Shown piece after piece: positions 34,461-42,854 of a stretch of DNA of 64,000 nucleotides. The stretch comes from JASGDN01 sp049841275 (GTDB lineage Bacteria; Chloroflexota; Chloroflexia; Thermomicrobiales; UBA6265). The notes under the pieces were generated by a model, which was not told the origin of the DNA, searched no databases, and saw nothing but the letters and a program-made list of their open reading frames with translations. Position numbers and translations under genes: made by a program. The stretch spans positions 1-64,000 of the forward strand of contig JASGDN010000049.1 of assembly GCA_049841275.1 (NCBI GenBank). Reading direction: 5' to 3'. Each line of letters opens with the position of its first letter. Position 1 is the first letter of the stretch.

Positions 34461-34703
34461 CTAGACGAAGGCGATGATGATGGCGATAACGAAGGCGTAG
34501 ATCGCGACGGCCTCGGCGAGCGCCGCACCGATGATCATGGTCGTGCGGATCTCACCGGACGCCTCCGGGTTGCGGCCGATGGCCTCCACGGCGCCACGCA
34601 CCGCCATACCGATACCGAGGCCTGGGCCGAGACCGCCAAGGCCAATGGCGATCGCCGCACCGATGTAACGCACCGCATCCGAATCGGTAATGCTTCCAAA
34701 CAC
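34461..34703 (-). CDS. atpE: F1F0 ATP synthase c subunit
   Basis: An 80-aa rotor-ring protein of two membrane helices. Helix 1 is glycine-rich (GLGGLGPGLGIGMAVRGAVEAIGRNPEA, with the polar-loop RNP) and helix 2 carries the ion-binding Glu64 in ALAEAVAIYAFV. The residue after Glu is Ala and no Na+-ligand Gln/Ser pair is evident, so proton coupling is expected. The GTG start at 34703 has AGGAGG nine bases upstream; an ATG 19 codons earlier would add a basic tail unlike other c subunits. Confidence 0.95.
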   Translation of the reverse strand: MFGSITDSDAVRYIGAAIAIGLGGLGPGLGIGMAVRGAVEAIGRNPEASGEIRTTMIIGAALAEAVAIYAFVIAIIIAFV

Positions 34704-34876
34704 GTGACGAATCCTCCTGCTGGCGCCAGCCCGCTGTGTCGTGACACGAGACGGCCCCATTGCCGTAATTCAAGACGACACTCGCCGTCTCGCCTGCTGA
34801 TACGAACACGAAGTTGATAGTTTCGAGACCCACCTGCGCGTCGTGCGGCGCGCAGGTGGGATGTCTCGCGAGGGAA

Positions 34877-35875
34877 TCAGTCGCCCGCGCCCGAGGCCGC
34901 GACCTTCGGATGATCCGAAGAGCCTGCCGCATCGTGCTCGTGCTCGGCCGCGTGATCGTCGCCGTGGGCGTCAGCGGCGGCCAGGGTGATGTAGATCGTG
35001 GTCAGAAGCGCGAAGACGAGCGCCTGGATGGTTCCGAACATCACTTCGAGGAATAGGAAGATCACCGGGAAGAGGAAGGGAAGGACGGCGATCTTGATGG
35101 CAGCGGCCATCGCATACATGACACCCAGGAGCACCTCACCCGCGAACACGTTTCCGAAGAGTCGTGCGGAGAGCGAGAGAATGCGTGAGAGCTCGGAGAT
35201 GACCTCGATCGGGAAGATGAACGGAGGATTGGCCATGTGCTTGAGGCGGCCACCGACGCCATGCGCCCTGATCCCGTAGATCTGGACCATCGTGAAGGTG
35301 AGCAGCGACAGCGCCAGCGTCATGTTCAGGTCGGCGGTGGGGGCGCGGAAGAAGGGAACGAGCGCCTTGTGCGTCTCCTCGTGTCCCGCCGACGATGCCT
35401 CGACATGCTCGCCGGAACCGGTGCCAGCCGTCCCCTCGTGGTCGGAGCCGGCCGTGGTTGCAGCAACGGCGGTGGCATCGGCAACCACGTGATCCCCGGC
35501 AGCCGGGCTGGCGACAGCCGTCACCGTGGCGTGCTCCACCGGCTCTTCGCGATAGACACCGATGGTGCCCATGCCGGGAAGAAGACCGGAGAAGTTCGAG
35601 AACAGGATGAAGATGAAGATGCCCGAAATCAGGGGAAGCACGGTGCGGCCGAACTTGCGCCCGGCAGAGCCCTCGACGAGACCCATGATGAACTCGATGA
35701 TCATCTCCACGACGCCCTGTCCGCGGCTGGGCACGGATTGTGCCTTGCGCGCGATGGCGGAGAAGACGATCAGCACCACCGCCATGACGATAAACATCGT
35801 CAGCATCGAGTTGGTGACAGGAATCGGGCCGATGTGAAAGAGCGTTTCCGCTGCCAGCGAAATATGCAGTTCCAT
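34877..35875 (-). CDS. atpB: F1F0 ATP synthase a subunit with His-rich insert
   Basis: A 332-aa membrane subunit forming the proton half-channels. The essential Arg238 lies in SLSARLFGNVFAGE, and PLISGIFIFILFSNFSGLLPG and the C-terminal FGTIQALVFALLTTIYI are typical. Usual length is 240-280. The excess is a hydrophilic insert at about 109-175, rich in His, Ala, Thr and Glu (about eight His), between the second conserved block and the LNMTLALS helix, plus a tail at 303-332 with DDHAAEHEHD. Both should face the same or opposite membrane sides as loops; metal or pH sensing is conceivable but unproven. The start MELHISL at 35875 was preferred. Confidence 0.95.
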   Translation of the reverse strand: MELHISLAAETLFHIGPIPVTNSMLTMFIVMAVVLIVFSAIARKAQSVPSRGQGVVEMIIEFIMGLVEGSAGRKFGRTVLPLISGIFIFILFSNFSGLLPGMGTIGVYREEPVEHATVTAVASPAAGDHVVADATAVAATTAGSDHEGTAGTGSGEHVEASSAGHEETHKALVPFFRAPTADLNMTLALSLLTFTMVQIYGIRAHGVGGRLKHMANPPFIFPIEVISELSRILSLSARLFGNVFAGEVLLGVMYAMAAAIKIAVLPFLFPVIFLFLEVMFGTIQALVFALLTTIYITLAAADAHGDDHAAEHEHDAAGSSDHPKVAASGAGD

Positions 35876-35995
35876 GTGTCCGGCGCTACTCCTCACCCTC
35901 GGCGTCGCGAGTCTCGTTGCTTCGGGAACACCCGTGGTCCCCGCTATGTCGATGCGCGCATCGGCTCGCCGGAGCGAGAGGCCAATGCACCCTGG

Positions 35996-36307
35996 TCACG
36001 TCAGCGGCTCTTTGGGAGTTTTCCGGGAGGAAACGCGCCGTTCGATCGCACGAGAAAGCGGCCCAGCCGACCCCTTCTTCGTTCCGAGCTGAGTCAACTC
36101 ATAGAGTTGATACCCGGCTGCGATCAACCCGATTCCCACCCCGACAAGCAGAAGGATTGGCGCCGTTCCCAGCATGCGATCCAGGAAGATGCCGCCCACA
36201 ATAAAAACGACCAGCGATGCAACGATCGAACACCCCAGCCCGGACGCTATACCCAGCGTTCCGAGTTCCTTGCTGTCGATCGGCGATTCGGGTCGCTCGG
36301 AGGTCAC
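35996..36307 (-). CDS. atpZ: AtpZ/AtpI-family F0F1-ATPase accessory protein
   Basis: A 103-aa protein with two transmembrane helices (about 22-42 and 48-70; GLGCSIVASLVVFIVGGIFLDRMLGTAPILLLVGVGIGLIAAGYQLYEL). The G-x-FLD-x-x-(L/F)GT turn is the AtpZ signature. AtpZ and AtpI assist c-ring assembly and may carry Mg2+ or Ca2+. It is the first gene of the atp operon. The GTG start at 36307 has an AGGGGTGAGG SD. No separate atpI is present; 120 bases separate it from atpB. Confidence 0.85.
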   Translation of the reverse strand: MTSERPESPIDSKELGTLGIASGLGCSIVASLVVFIVGGIFLDRMLGTAPILLLVGVGIGLIAAGYQLYELTQLGTKKGSAGPLSRAIERRVSSRKTPKEPLT

Positions 36308-36345
36308 GCCTCACCCCTGCTGCCTGTCCGATGGTAGCACATGCC

Positions 36346-36406
36346 ATCGTATCCTCACCAGACATCCGTGACCGGAGTATACCAGAGATTGTGACCGAAA
36401 TCACAA
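36346..36406 (-). promoter_or_regulatory. atp operon promoter with perfect Crp/Fnr-type site
   Basis: On the minus strand an extended -10, TGG-TATACT (36376-36381), lies 69 bases before the atpZ GTG. Seven bases upstream of it, at 36389-36406, is TTGTGA-N6-TCACAA, a perfect match to the Crp-type TGTGA-N6-TCACA dyad. The site covers the expected -35 position. A second -10-like TACGAT lies at 36346-36351. Placement over the -35 suggests repression by a bound Crp/Fnr-family regulator at this promoter; no such gene is in the window. Confidence 0.6.
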
Positions 36407-36516
36407 ATGCTCGGGAGAACCGGCACTCCCTTTCCGAAGTATGGCATGCGTGCCGGATTGTGCCTACCTGCAGGGCGAACCCGCGTCCCATTCCGCGTCG
36501 GCTCCCTGCCGGCGTG

Positions 36517-37527
36517 CTACACATGCCCCAGCACGAATCCATCCCGGTAGGGATCGGCCGGGTCGAAGAGCAACTGGCTCATGCCGACCAACGCTCCGCG
36601 CCCGGAGATCTCGACGATCACGGATGGCACCTCCCCCACCGTTTCCGACATCACGATCCGGCCGGAAAATGTCGAGCCGATGATGCTCTCGTTGAAGAAC
36701 GTGTCGCCGATTCCCACCAACCCATCCTGCGCCAGGCAGGCCAGCTGCGCGGCAGTTCCAGTGCCACACGGCGAACGGTCGATGATGCCGCCCGCATAGA
36801 CCGTGGCCGAACGAATACTGTACTCATCGTCGGGCGACGGCTCCACGATCATGGTTCCATACAGCCCGGCAAGCGACTCGTCCACCGGATGCACCACATC
36901 CACCACGTTGGATACGGCCTGCCGAATCCCCACCCCCGCTTCCGAGAGCGCCTCCGCATTGGCCGGCGCGATCGACAGGCCGACCGCCTCCGCTTTCACA
37001 ATGGCGTACCAGGCGCCGCCGAACGCGACGTCCACCGGGATTGTCGTGCCGCGATAGTCGATTTCGAGATCCTTGTACATCCGGAAGGACGGAATGTTTC
37101 GGAACCGGACATCGAGCACCCGTCCCTCGTCCACACTCGCGCGGGCCTGGACATTCCCGACGATCGTCTCGAAGCGGATACGCACTTCTGGCCCGTCCGC
37201 CGGCACTGCTCCGGTCTCGATCAGGGCCGTCGTCAATGCGATCAGGCCGTGACCGCTCAGCGTGCCATAGCCGCCAGCGGTCATGAAGATGACACCGTAG
37301 TCCGCCTCCGGGTCGACGGGCCTCAGCAGCAGCGCGCCCGTCAGCGAGGCATGCCCACGCGGTTCCAGCAGGAGCTTTCGCCGCAGGTGGTCGTAATTCG
37401 TCCGCAGATCGTTCAACCGATCGCGCATCGTGTTCCCGCGCAGCCGGGGCAGCCCGTGCGTCAGGATGCGAAGATGCTGGCCGCCCGCGTGGGCGTCGAT
37501 CGTGGTCAGAACGGGGTCAGAGCGCAT
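36517..37527 (-). CDS. Proline racemase family protein, Ser/Cys type
   Basis: A 336-aa member of the proline racemase/hydroxyproline epimerase/trans-3-hydroxyproline dehydratase family. The first active-site position is Ser91 (GTLSGHG) instead of Cys, and the second is Cys254 (DRSPCGTGT). Ser/Cys members have been reported with 3-hydroxyproline dehydratase and 4-hydroxyproline epimerase activities, so plain proline racemase is less likely. Substrate-shaping DAHAGGQHLRI and GRGALVGMSQLLFDP are present. The ATG at 37527 with GAGGGGG upstream is the start. No hydroxyproline catabolic genes flank it, although proC is 25 kb away. Confidence 0.88.
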   Translation of the reverse strand: MRSDPVLTTIDAHAGGQHLRILTHGLPRLRGNTMRDRLNDLRTNYDHLRRKLLLEPRGHASLTGALLLRPVDPEADYGVIFMTAGGYGTLSGHGLIALTTALIETGAVPADGPEVRIRFETIVGNVQARASVDEGRVLDVRFRNIPSFRMYKDLEIDYRGTTIPVDVAFGGAWYAIVKAEAVGLSIAPANAEALSEAGVGIRQAVSNVVDVVHPVDESLAGLYGTMIVEPSPDDEYSIRSATVYAGGIIDRSPCGTGTAAQLACLAQDGLVGIGDTFFNESIIGSTFSGRIVMSETVGEVPSVIVEISGRGALVGMSQLLFDPADPYRDGFVLGHV

Positions 37528-37752
37528 GAGTTCCCCCTCGGGATACGTGCTGGAATGGCCCTGGTAGGGTGAGATGGAACCGGCTGGTGCAGCCCCACAC
37601 GACGCGCGGGCACGGGTCGTCAGTGTCCTGTCCCATCGAAACACCGTGGCCGGCACGATGCGCCGCCATCCGGGGCGCGTTCGCCGGGTAGGATACCGCG
37701 CGATCTGGCGGATTCCCGTCAACGCTGGCCGTTCACCCCAGTCAGGAGCGGG

Positions 37753-38562
37753 TCACCACCAGCCGTACGGGATGTTGCGATACGGGTCCAGTTCCGGGAA
37801 GACGCCGACCGCCACCAACGCCTCGACGCGGGCGAAAAAGGCGTCCAGCTCCTCGCGGCCCAGCAGTTCGCCGAGCTCCGCTCGCATTGCATCCTCCTCA
37901 TCCGTCAGCCCGACCAGATCCTCCAGCAATAAGGGGTCGATGGGTACATCGTTGTATTGCCACAGCACGGTCCGCAGCTTCGGCTCGATATTGAACGTCA
38001 GCCCGTGGTCGATGCCCCACAACCGGCCGGACGCGCTGATCAGGCAGTGCGCGAGCTTGCGATCGGCGTTGTTGGCGATGTGATCGAAGAGCGCCATCCG
38101 CTCGATCTCGATCCGGCGTTGCCCCCAGAAGCGATGGTCGTCTTCATGGTCCGGATGCGGCTCGATATAGAGCTGCACGCTGCCCGATCCGTGTGGACCA
38201 TCGCGCAGGACCGTCGGCGGCACCAGATTCCAGCCGAGCCGCCGGCTGAGCAGGTACGACGCCCGCTCGCGGTAGCTCAGCGTACCGGTCGGAAAGTCCC
38301 AGAGCGGACGTTCGCCCCGGCGCGGCTTGTAGATCGCCAGGTGCCCGCGCGCATCCTCATCCTCCGGTTCGAGGGCAACAGCGAACGTGTAGTTCGAGCC
38401 CCACGGCACGAGCGACGCCGCCGTAATTTCCGCCTCGGCGAGTAGGCGGATGGCCTCTTCCTCGGGCAGGTCGGCCTGGGCGACCGGTGTTCCGTCATCA
38501 TTGTCCTGAAGGAGAAGGTGCAGGTCTGGCATAGGGGGAACGTCCTGAATCATCGGGGGCAT
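37753..38562 (-). CDS. SCO1664-family protein (PI3/4-kinase-like fold)
   Basis: A 269-aa protein of the SCO1664 family, known from Actinobacteria and Chloroflexota. Recognisable parts are VPWGSNYTFAVAL, AIYKPRRGERPLWDFPTGTLSYRERASYLLSRRLGW, VPPTVLRDGPHGSGSVQLYIE, MALFDHIANNADRKLAHCLI and LWGIDHGLTFNIEPKLRTVLW. The K, NNADRK and DHG residues resemble an ATP-binding and catalytic kinase core; function is unproven. The start is uncertain: ATGs at 38562, 38553 and 38532 lack clear SD sequences. The DUF3090 and phosphomutase genes often linked with this family are absent here. Confidence 0.8.
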   Translation of the reverse strand: MPPMIQDVPPMPDLHLLLQDNDDGTPVAQADLPEEEAIRLLAEAEITAASLVPWGSNYTFAVALEPEDEDARGHLAIYKPRRGERPLWDFPTGTLSYRERASYLLSRRLGWNLVPPTVLRDGPHGSGSVQLYIEPHPDHEDDHRFWGQRRIEIERMALFDHIANNADRKLAHCLISASGRLWGIDHGLTFNIEPKLRTVLWQYNDVPIDPLLLEDLVGLTDEEDAMRAELGELLGREELDAFFARVEALVAVGVFPELDPYRNIPYGWW

Positions 38563-38771
38563 GTGCCGCGCTGCACGTCGGCCGCGATCGCCGCAACCGT
38601 CCTTCCAGGATTGTAGCGGCACCCGCGGCCCCTCCGTCTGGATTCGGACCGCACGCCCCATCGCGCGATCCGGAAGGGACGGGTACAATCGCCGCAATTC
38701 CGTCGATGCTCGTCCGGCACCGGTCCGGACCCTGCCTCCACTCGATCCCACGCAAAGGAGCGTTCGATTCC

Positions 38772-39545
38772 ATGAAGATCGTGCGATACGCGGATGCGAC
38801 TACGGGCACCCCCGCCTACGGCATTGTCGAGGGCGACATGGTCTATGCCGCCCCTGGTGACCTCTTCGGTGGCCTCACGAAGGGCGACGCGGTCGGCCCG
38901 CTGGCCGACGTGAAGGTCGTCACCCCACTCGATCCGGGCAAGGTGCTCTGTATCGGGATGAACTACTTGAAGCATGTCACCGAGATCGATCCGACCCGGA
39001 AGGTGCCGACCGAACCGGTGGTCTTCATGAAGCCGACCTCGGCCATCATCGGTCCGGGCGAGACGATCGAGATCGCGAACCCGCAGAACAACACCGACTA
39101 CGAGGCGGAACTGGTCGTGGTGGTCGGCAAGACGGCCCGCCGCGTGGCCGAGGCCGATGCGCTCGACTACGTCCTCGGGTACACCTCGGGCAACGATGTT
39201 TCCGACCGCGTCCTGCAGGCCAAGGACGGCCAGTGGATTCGCGCCAAGGGCTTCGATACCTACCTCCCGCTCGGCCCATCCATCGTCACCGACCTCGATC
39301 CGGCCAATACGAAGGTCGAGTCCCGCGTGAACGGTGAAACGCGCCAGTCCGACAACACCGACGGCCTGATCTTCAACGTGCCGTTCCTGGTCAGCTTCCT
39401 CAGCAACGTGATGACGCTCGATCCGGGCGACATCATCATGACCGGCACCCCGTTCGGCGTCGGTCCGCTGAAGGACGGCGATGTCGTCGAGGTCGAGGTC
39501 GGTTCCATCGGGGTGCTCTCCAATCCGGTCGCAAACCGCGCCTGA
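38772..39545 (+). CDS. Fumarylacetoacetate hydrolase family protein
   Basis: A 257-aa FAH-superfamily enzyme. KVLCIGMNYLKHVTE, PVVFMKPTSAIIGPGETI, then DYEAELVVVVGKTARRV give the metal-binding Glu/Asp set, and GYTSGNDVSDR, AKGFDTYLPLGPSIV, MTLDPGDIIMTGTPFGVG complete the fold. Family members hydrolyse or decarboxylate acylpyruvates and related diketo acids; specificity is not deducible. AAAGGAG precedes the ATG. It is divergent from the SCO1664 gene. Confidence 0.92.
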   Translation: MKIVRYADATTGTPAYGIVEGDMVYAAPGDLFGGLTKGDAVGPLADVKVVTPLDPGKVLCIGMNYLKHVTEIDPTRKVPTEPVVFMKPTSAIIGPGETIEIANPQNNTDYEAELVVVVGKTARRVAEADALDYVLGYTSGNDVSDRVLQAKDGQWIRAKGFDTYLPLGPSIVTDLDPANTKVESRVNGETRQSDNTDGLIFNVPFLVSFLSNVMTLDPGDIIMTGTPFGVGPLKDGDVVEVEVGSIGVLSNPVANRA

Positions 39546-39586
39546 TCCCGAAGACGCCCCCGCCCACCCTCCTCATGGCATATCCC

Positions 39587-39623
39587 CCGCCCGGCCCCTG
39601 CATTTCTCCAGGGAGCCGGGCGG
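39587..39623. terminator. GC-rich hairpin after the FAH gene
   Basis: CCGCCCGGC (39587-39595) is complementary to GCCGGGCGG (39615-39623), with further CCTG/CAGG pairing inside the loop. There is no U-tract, so termination is only probable. Confidence 0.5.
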
Positions 39624-39706
39624 CGCTGCGTGTATCCTAGGCGAATACGTGCGGGCAGCACGCATGCCCCACCCTCGTCCGCCGCACGCACGGGAGGCAG
39701 ATCCCC

Positions 39707-41065
39707 ATGAACGTCACCATGTTCGGAACCGGTTACGTTGGCCTCGTCACCGGCGCCTGCTTCGCCGAGAGCGGCAACGATGTCATCTGCGTGGACATCG
39801 ACGCAACGAAGATCGACGCGCTTCGCCGGGGCGAGATTCCCATCTACGAACCCGGCCTCTCCGGGATCGTGAGCCAGAACGTGGCCGCCGGCCGCCTCAC
39901 CTTCACCACCGATCCCCGTACAGGCATCGAGCCGGCCGAGGTCATCTTCATCGCTGTCGGCACGCCCTCGCTGCCCGATGGATCCTCCGACCTCCAGTAT
40001 GTCCGGAATGTCGCCACCACGATCGGGCAACACCTCGCTCACGACACGGTGATCGTCAACAAGTCCACCGTGCCGATCGGGACCGCCGATCTGGTGGCGG
40101 GCATCATCAAGGAGCAGCTCGATGCCCGTGGCGTCGATGTCTCCTTCGATGTCGTCTCGAATCCCGAATTCCTCAAGGAAGGCGCCGCCATCGACGACTT
40201 CCTCCGCCCGGACCGTATCGTGGTCGGCACAAGCAACCCACACAGCCTCGAAGTCATGCAGCAGCTCTACGCGCCGTTCAACCGGAACCACAACCGCTTC
40301 CTGGCGATGGATGTCCGCTCCGCCGAACTCACCAAATACGCGGCGAATGCCATGCTGGCAACCAAGATCTCGTTCATGAACGAGATCGCGAACATTGCCG
40401 AGCGGGTCGGTGCGAACATCGAGAACGTCCGCATCGGCATCGGCTCCGATTCGCGCATCGGCTACAACTTCATCTACGCCGGTATCGGGTACGGCGGCTC
40501 CTGTTTCCCGAAGGATGTCCGCGCCCTCGCGCATACCGCCTGGACCAACGGCTACGATGCCGAATTGATCCAGGCGATCGAATCCGTCAACCAGCGGCAG
40601 AAGCGCGTGCTGCTCGACAAGATCGTGGAGCGCTTCCAGAGCGATCTTGCCGGGCGGACCTTCGCCATCTGGGGGCTCGCCTTCAAGCCGAAGACCGACG
40701 ACATGCGCGATGCGCCGAGCCGCGCCATCATCGAGGGCCTGTGGGAACGCGGCGCCCGGGTTCAGGCATACGATCCGGAGGCAATGGACAGCGCCGAGCG
40801 CATCTACGGCGAGCGGCCGGACTTCATCCTCGCATCCGAGCGCGACGAGACGCTGCTCGGCGCCGATGCGCTCATCATCTGCACCGAATGGCGGCAGTTC
40901 CGCAGCCCGGACTTCAAGGAACTCCGCGCCTCGTTGAAGCAACCGCTGATCTTCGACGGCCGGAACATGTACGATCCGGACCGCATGGAGCGGGAGGGGA
41001 TCGAGTACATCGGCATCGGCCTTGGGGATCGCGCCCTCGCTCCGTCGGTGGTACCGGCCGACTGA
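39707..41065 (+). CDS. ugd: UDP-glucose 6-dehydrogenase
   Basis: A 452-aa NAD-dependent oxidase of UDP-glucose to UDP-glucuronate, feeding polysaccharide or glycan synthesis. The N-terminal Rossmann motif is GTGYVG (7-12), VVSNPEFLKEGAAIDDFLRPDRIV is diagnostic, catalytic Cys266 lies in GYGGSCFPKD, and the C-terminal domain has WGLAFKPKTDDMRDAPS and EWRQFRSPDF. Length is standard. A 19-bp terminator follows. Confidence 0.96.
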   Translation: MNVTMFGTGYVGLVTGACFAESGNDVICVDIDATKIDALRRGEIPIYEPGLSGIVSQNVAAGRLTFTTDPRTGIEPAEVIFIAVGTPSLPDGSSDLQYVRNVATTIGQHLAHDTVIVNKSTVPIGTADLVAGIIKEQLDARGVDVSFDVVSNPEFLKEGAAIDDFLRPDRIVVGTSNPHSLEVMQQLYAPFNRNHNRFLAMDVRSAELTKYAANAMLATKISFMNEIANIAERVGANIENVRIGIGSDSRIGYNFIYAGIGYGGSCFPKDVRALAHTAWTNGYDAELIQAIESVNQRQKRVLLDKIVERFQSDLAGRTFAIWGLAFKPKTDDMRDAPSRAIIEGLWERGARVQAYDPEAMDSAERIYGERPDFILASERDETLLGADALIICTEWRQFRSPDFKELRASLKQPLIFDGRNMYDPDRMEREGIEYIGIGLGDRALAPSVVPAD

Positions 41066-41088
41066 TTGCGATCGGGCCTTGCAGACTG

Positions 41089-41129
41089 AAGCAGCACACC
41101 CTCGCCATTGTGGCGAGGGTGTGCTGCTT
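41089..41129. terminator. Bidirectional terminator between ugd and ctaB
   Basis: 41089-41107 (starts AAGCAGCACACC) is the exact reverse complement of 41111-41129, 19 bp with a 3-nt loop. It is shared by the two converging genes. Confidence 0.85.
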
Positions 41130-41152
41130 TCCAGGAATCGAACGAACCGGGA

Positions 41153-42058
41153 TCAGCGGAGGATCAGCCGGTCCGCGACCATGACGGCGAAGATACCCGC
41201 CAGGAACCAGATCGAGTAGAAGAACGTCTGCCGCGCCCGCGCCTTGGACGGATCGACGAGCAGCTTCCACGCCAACACGAGGAACCAGCCGCACAGGGCC
41301 GCCGCCCCGATGAAGAAGATCCAGCCCATGCCGAACGGCACCATCAACAGCGTCACCGCCGTCAGCAGCAGCGTGTAGAGCATGATCTGCTTGCGGGTCT
41401 CCTGATCGCCGGAGACCACTGGCAGCATCGGTACGTTCACGCGGCCATATTCGCCCTGCTTCAGCAGGGCCAGCGCCCAGAAATGCGGCGGTGTCCAATA
41501 GAAGATGATCGCGAAGAGGATCCACGCCGGCGGAGCCAACGTCCCCGTCACCGCGGCCCAGCCAACCAGCGGAGGCACCGCGCCCGCCGCACCGCCGATC
41601 ACGATATTGTGCGGCGATGTGCGCTTGAGCCACATCGTATAGATGACCACGTAGTAGAGGTTCCCGATCAGCGCGAGGACCGCGGCCAGCCAGTTGACGA
41701 ACACCCCGAGGAGCAGGAAGCCAAGGAGGGAAATGCCGAGTCCGAAGGTAAGCGCCGCCACGGGCTTGATCGTCCCGGTCACCGTGCCCCGGCTTTTCGT
41801 CCGGTGCATCTTCGCATCGATGTCGCGGTCGAACCAGCAATTGATGACATTGGCGCCGCCGGCCGTCAGCGTACCGCCGATCAGCGTCACGAGCACAATC
41901 CCGAACGATGGAACTCCCGCTTCCGCGATGAGCATTGCGCCCAGCGTCGTTACGAGCAGGAGCGTCAGGATGCCCGGTTTCATCAATTGAACGTAGTCGT
42001 TGGCCACGGCCTTCAGCCGCTGGACCTCGGTCTGCTCGATCGCTGCGAAATCACTCAC
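41153..42058 (-). CDS. ctaB: Protoheme IX farnesyltransferase (haem O synthase)
   Basis: A 301-aa UbiA-family membrane enzyme with about nine helices. It transfers farnesyl to haem B for terminal oxidases. The first prenyl-diphosphate site is NCWFDRDIDAKMHRT; LKRTSPHNIVIGGAAGAVPPLVGWAAVTG and IFYWTPPHFWALAL are the haem O synthase signatures. No cytochrome oxidase genes are adjacent, so it is isolated from its usual operon. The stop lies 24 bases from the shared terminator. Confidence 0.95.
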   Translation of the reverse strand: MSDFAAIEQTEVQRLKAVANDYVQLMKPGILTLLLVTTLGAMLIAEAGVPSFGIVLVTLIGGTLTAGGANVINCWFDRDIDAKMHRTKSRGTVTGTIKPVAALTFGLGISLLGFLLLGVFVNWLAAVLALIGNLYYVVIYTMWLKRTSPHNIVIGGAAGAVPPLVGWAAVTGTLAPPAWILFAIIFYWTPPHFWALALLKQGEYGRVNVPMLPVVSGDQETRKQIMLYTLLLTAVTLLMVPFGMGWIFFIGAAALCGWFLVLAWKLLVDPSKARARQTFFYSIWFLAGIFAVMVADRLILR

Positions 42059-42495
42059 ACGTCTGCTCCACCAGCCTGGTTCGAATGGTCACGGAATGGA
42101 TCTGGAAGCCGGGATGCCACGATCATCCGCCATGCGACAATGCCTTCGCCCGCACCCACGCGCAACGAAATTGGGGACGATCCAATCCCACCGCCCCATT
42201 GTACGACTCGGGGTCGCATCGCGCATCGCCATGACTCCGGCGGTCCGAGCGCCGATGCCCGATCAAACTCTTCCCGACACCACAGGTCGATCCCGGCTCC
42301 TTCAGGCCACAACCGGAGAATTGATCGCATCTACCCTCTTGACAAACTTGGAACGATCCGAGATTCTGTGAATTATCTCACGAGCGCCGTATACCGTTCG
42401 TTACCCTGCGCTCGTCGACCGCCCAATCGATCGACTCTGCCCGTCCGGCCTTGCGCGTTCATCGGCGAACGCGTCCGCATCGAAGGAGATGTCTC
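42059..42495. other. Intergenic region between ctaB and the 91-aa gene
   Basis: 437 bases between divergent genes. It holds a TTGACA promoter toward the plus strand (42339) and must hold the ctaB promoter. No ORF or RNA gene can be supported. Confidence 0.5.
42339..42367 (+). promoter_or_regulatory. Promoter for the 91-aa gene
   Basis: TTGACA (42339-42344), 17 bases, then GATTCT (42362-42367). The -35 is consensus; the -10 matches three of six. Both this and the promoter at 2039 share CTTGACAAAC around the -35 box. Confidence 0.5.
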
Positions 42496-42771
42496 ATGGT
42501 TGCCGCATCATCGTTGCTGCTCGATCCGAGCGACTACAAAACCTTTCTCTCGCCCGGTCAGCGTTTCGTCGCCAGCGATCTCATCACCGAGGCCGGCTCC
42601 GGTGAGGTGACCGTCGCCCGCCTTGTTTACGATCGCTATGGCTTCCTGCACGTCACGCTGCGTACCGAGGATGGCCGGGAAATCAGCGCCTTCGCCGAGC
42701 AGATCGAGGTCGCGATCGAGGAAGGGCACCTGAGCCCCATCGGCACGCCATCGCTCGTCAGCGTCTGCTGA
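42496..42771 (+). CDS. Hypothetical protein, 91 aa
   Basis: A small protein not recognised. It is mixed alpha/beta with VTVARLVYDRYGFLHVTLRTEDGREISAFAEQIEVAIEEG, suggesting a compact beta-sheet domain with an acidic C-terminal helix. AAGGAG lies just before the ATG, a good promoter lies 130 bases upstream and a strong terminator follows, so it is likely expressed alone. No signal peptide or metal motif. Confidence 0.65.
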   Translation: MVAASSLLLDPSDYKTFLSPGQRFVASDLITEAGSGEVTVARLVYDRYGFLHVTLRTEDGREISAFAEQIEVAIEEGHLSPIGTPSLVSVC

Positions 42772-42800
42772 GACCATCCACCTCGCTGATCCTGTACGCA

Positions 42801-42835
42801 ACAAACACCCGGTCGAATATCGACCGGGTGCTTGT
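42801..42835. terminator. Bidirectional terminator between the 91-aa gene and mscL
   Basis: CACCCGGTCG (42806-42815) pairs with CGACCGGGTG (42821-42830) around AATAT, with ACAA/TTGT flanks extending the stem. It serves both converging genes. Confidence 0.8.
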
Positions 42836-42854
42836 CGTCTGCCAGAACGGATCG

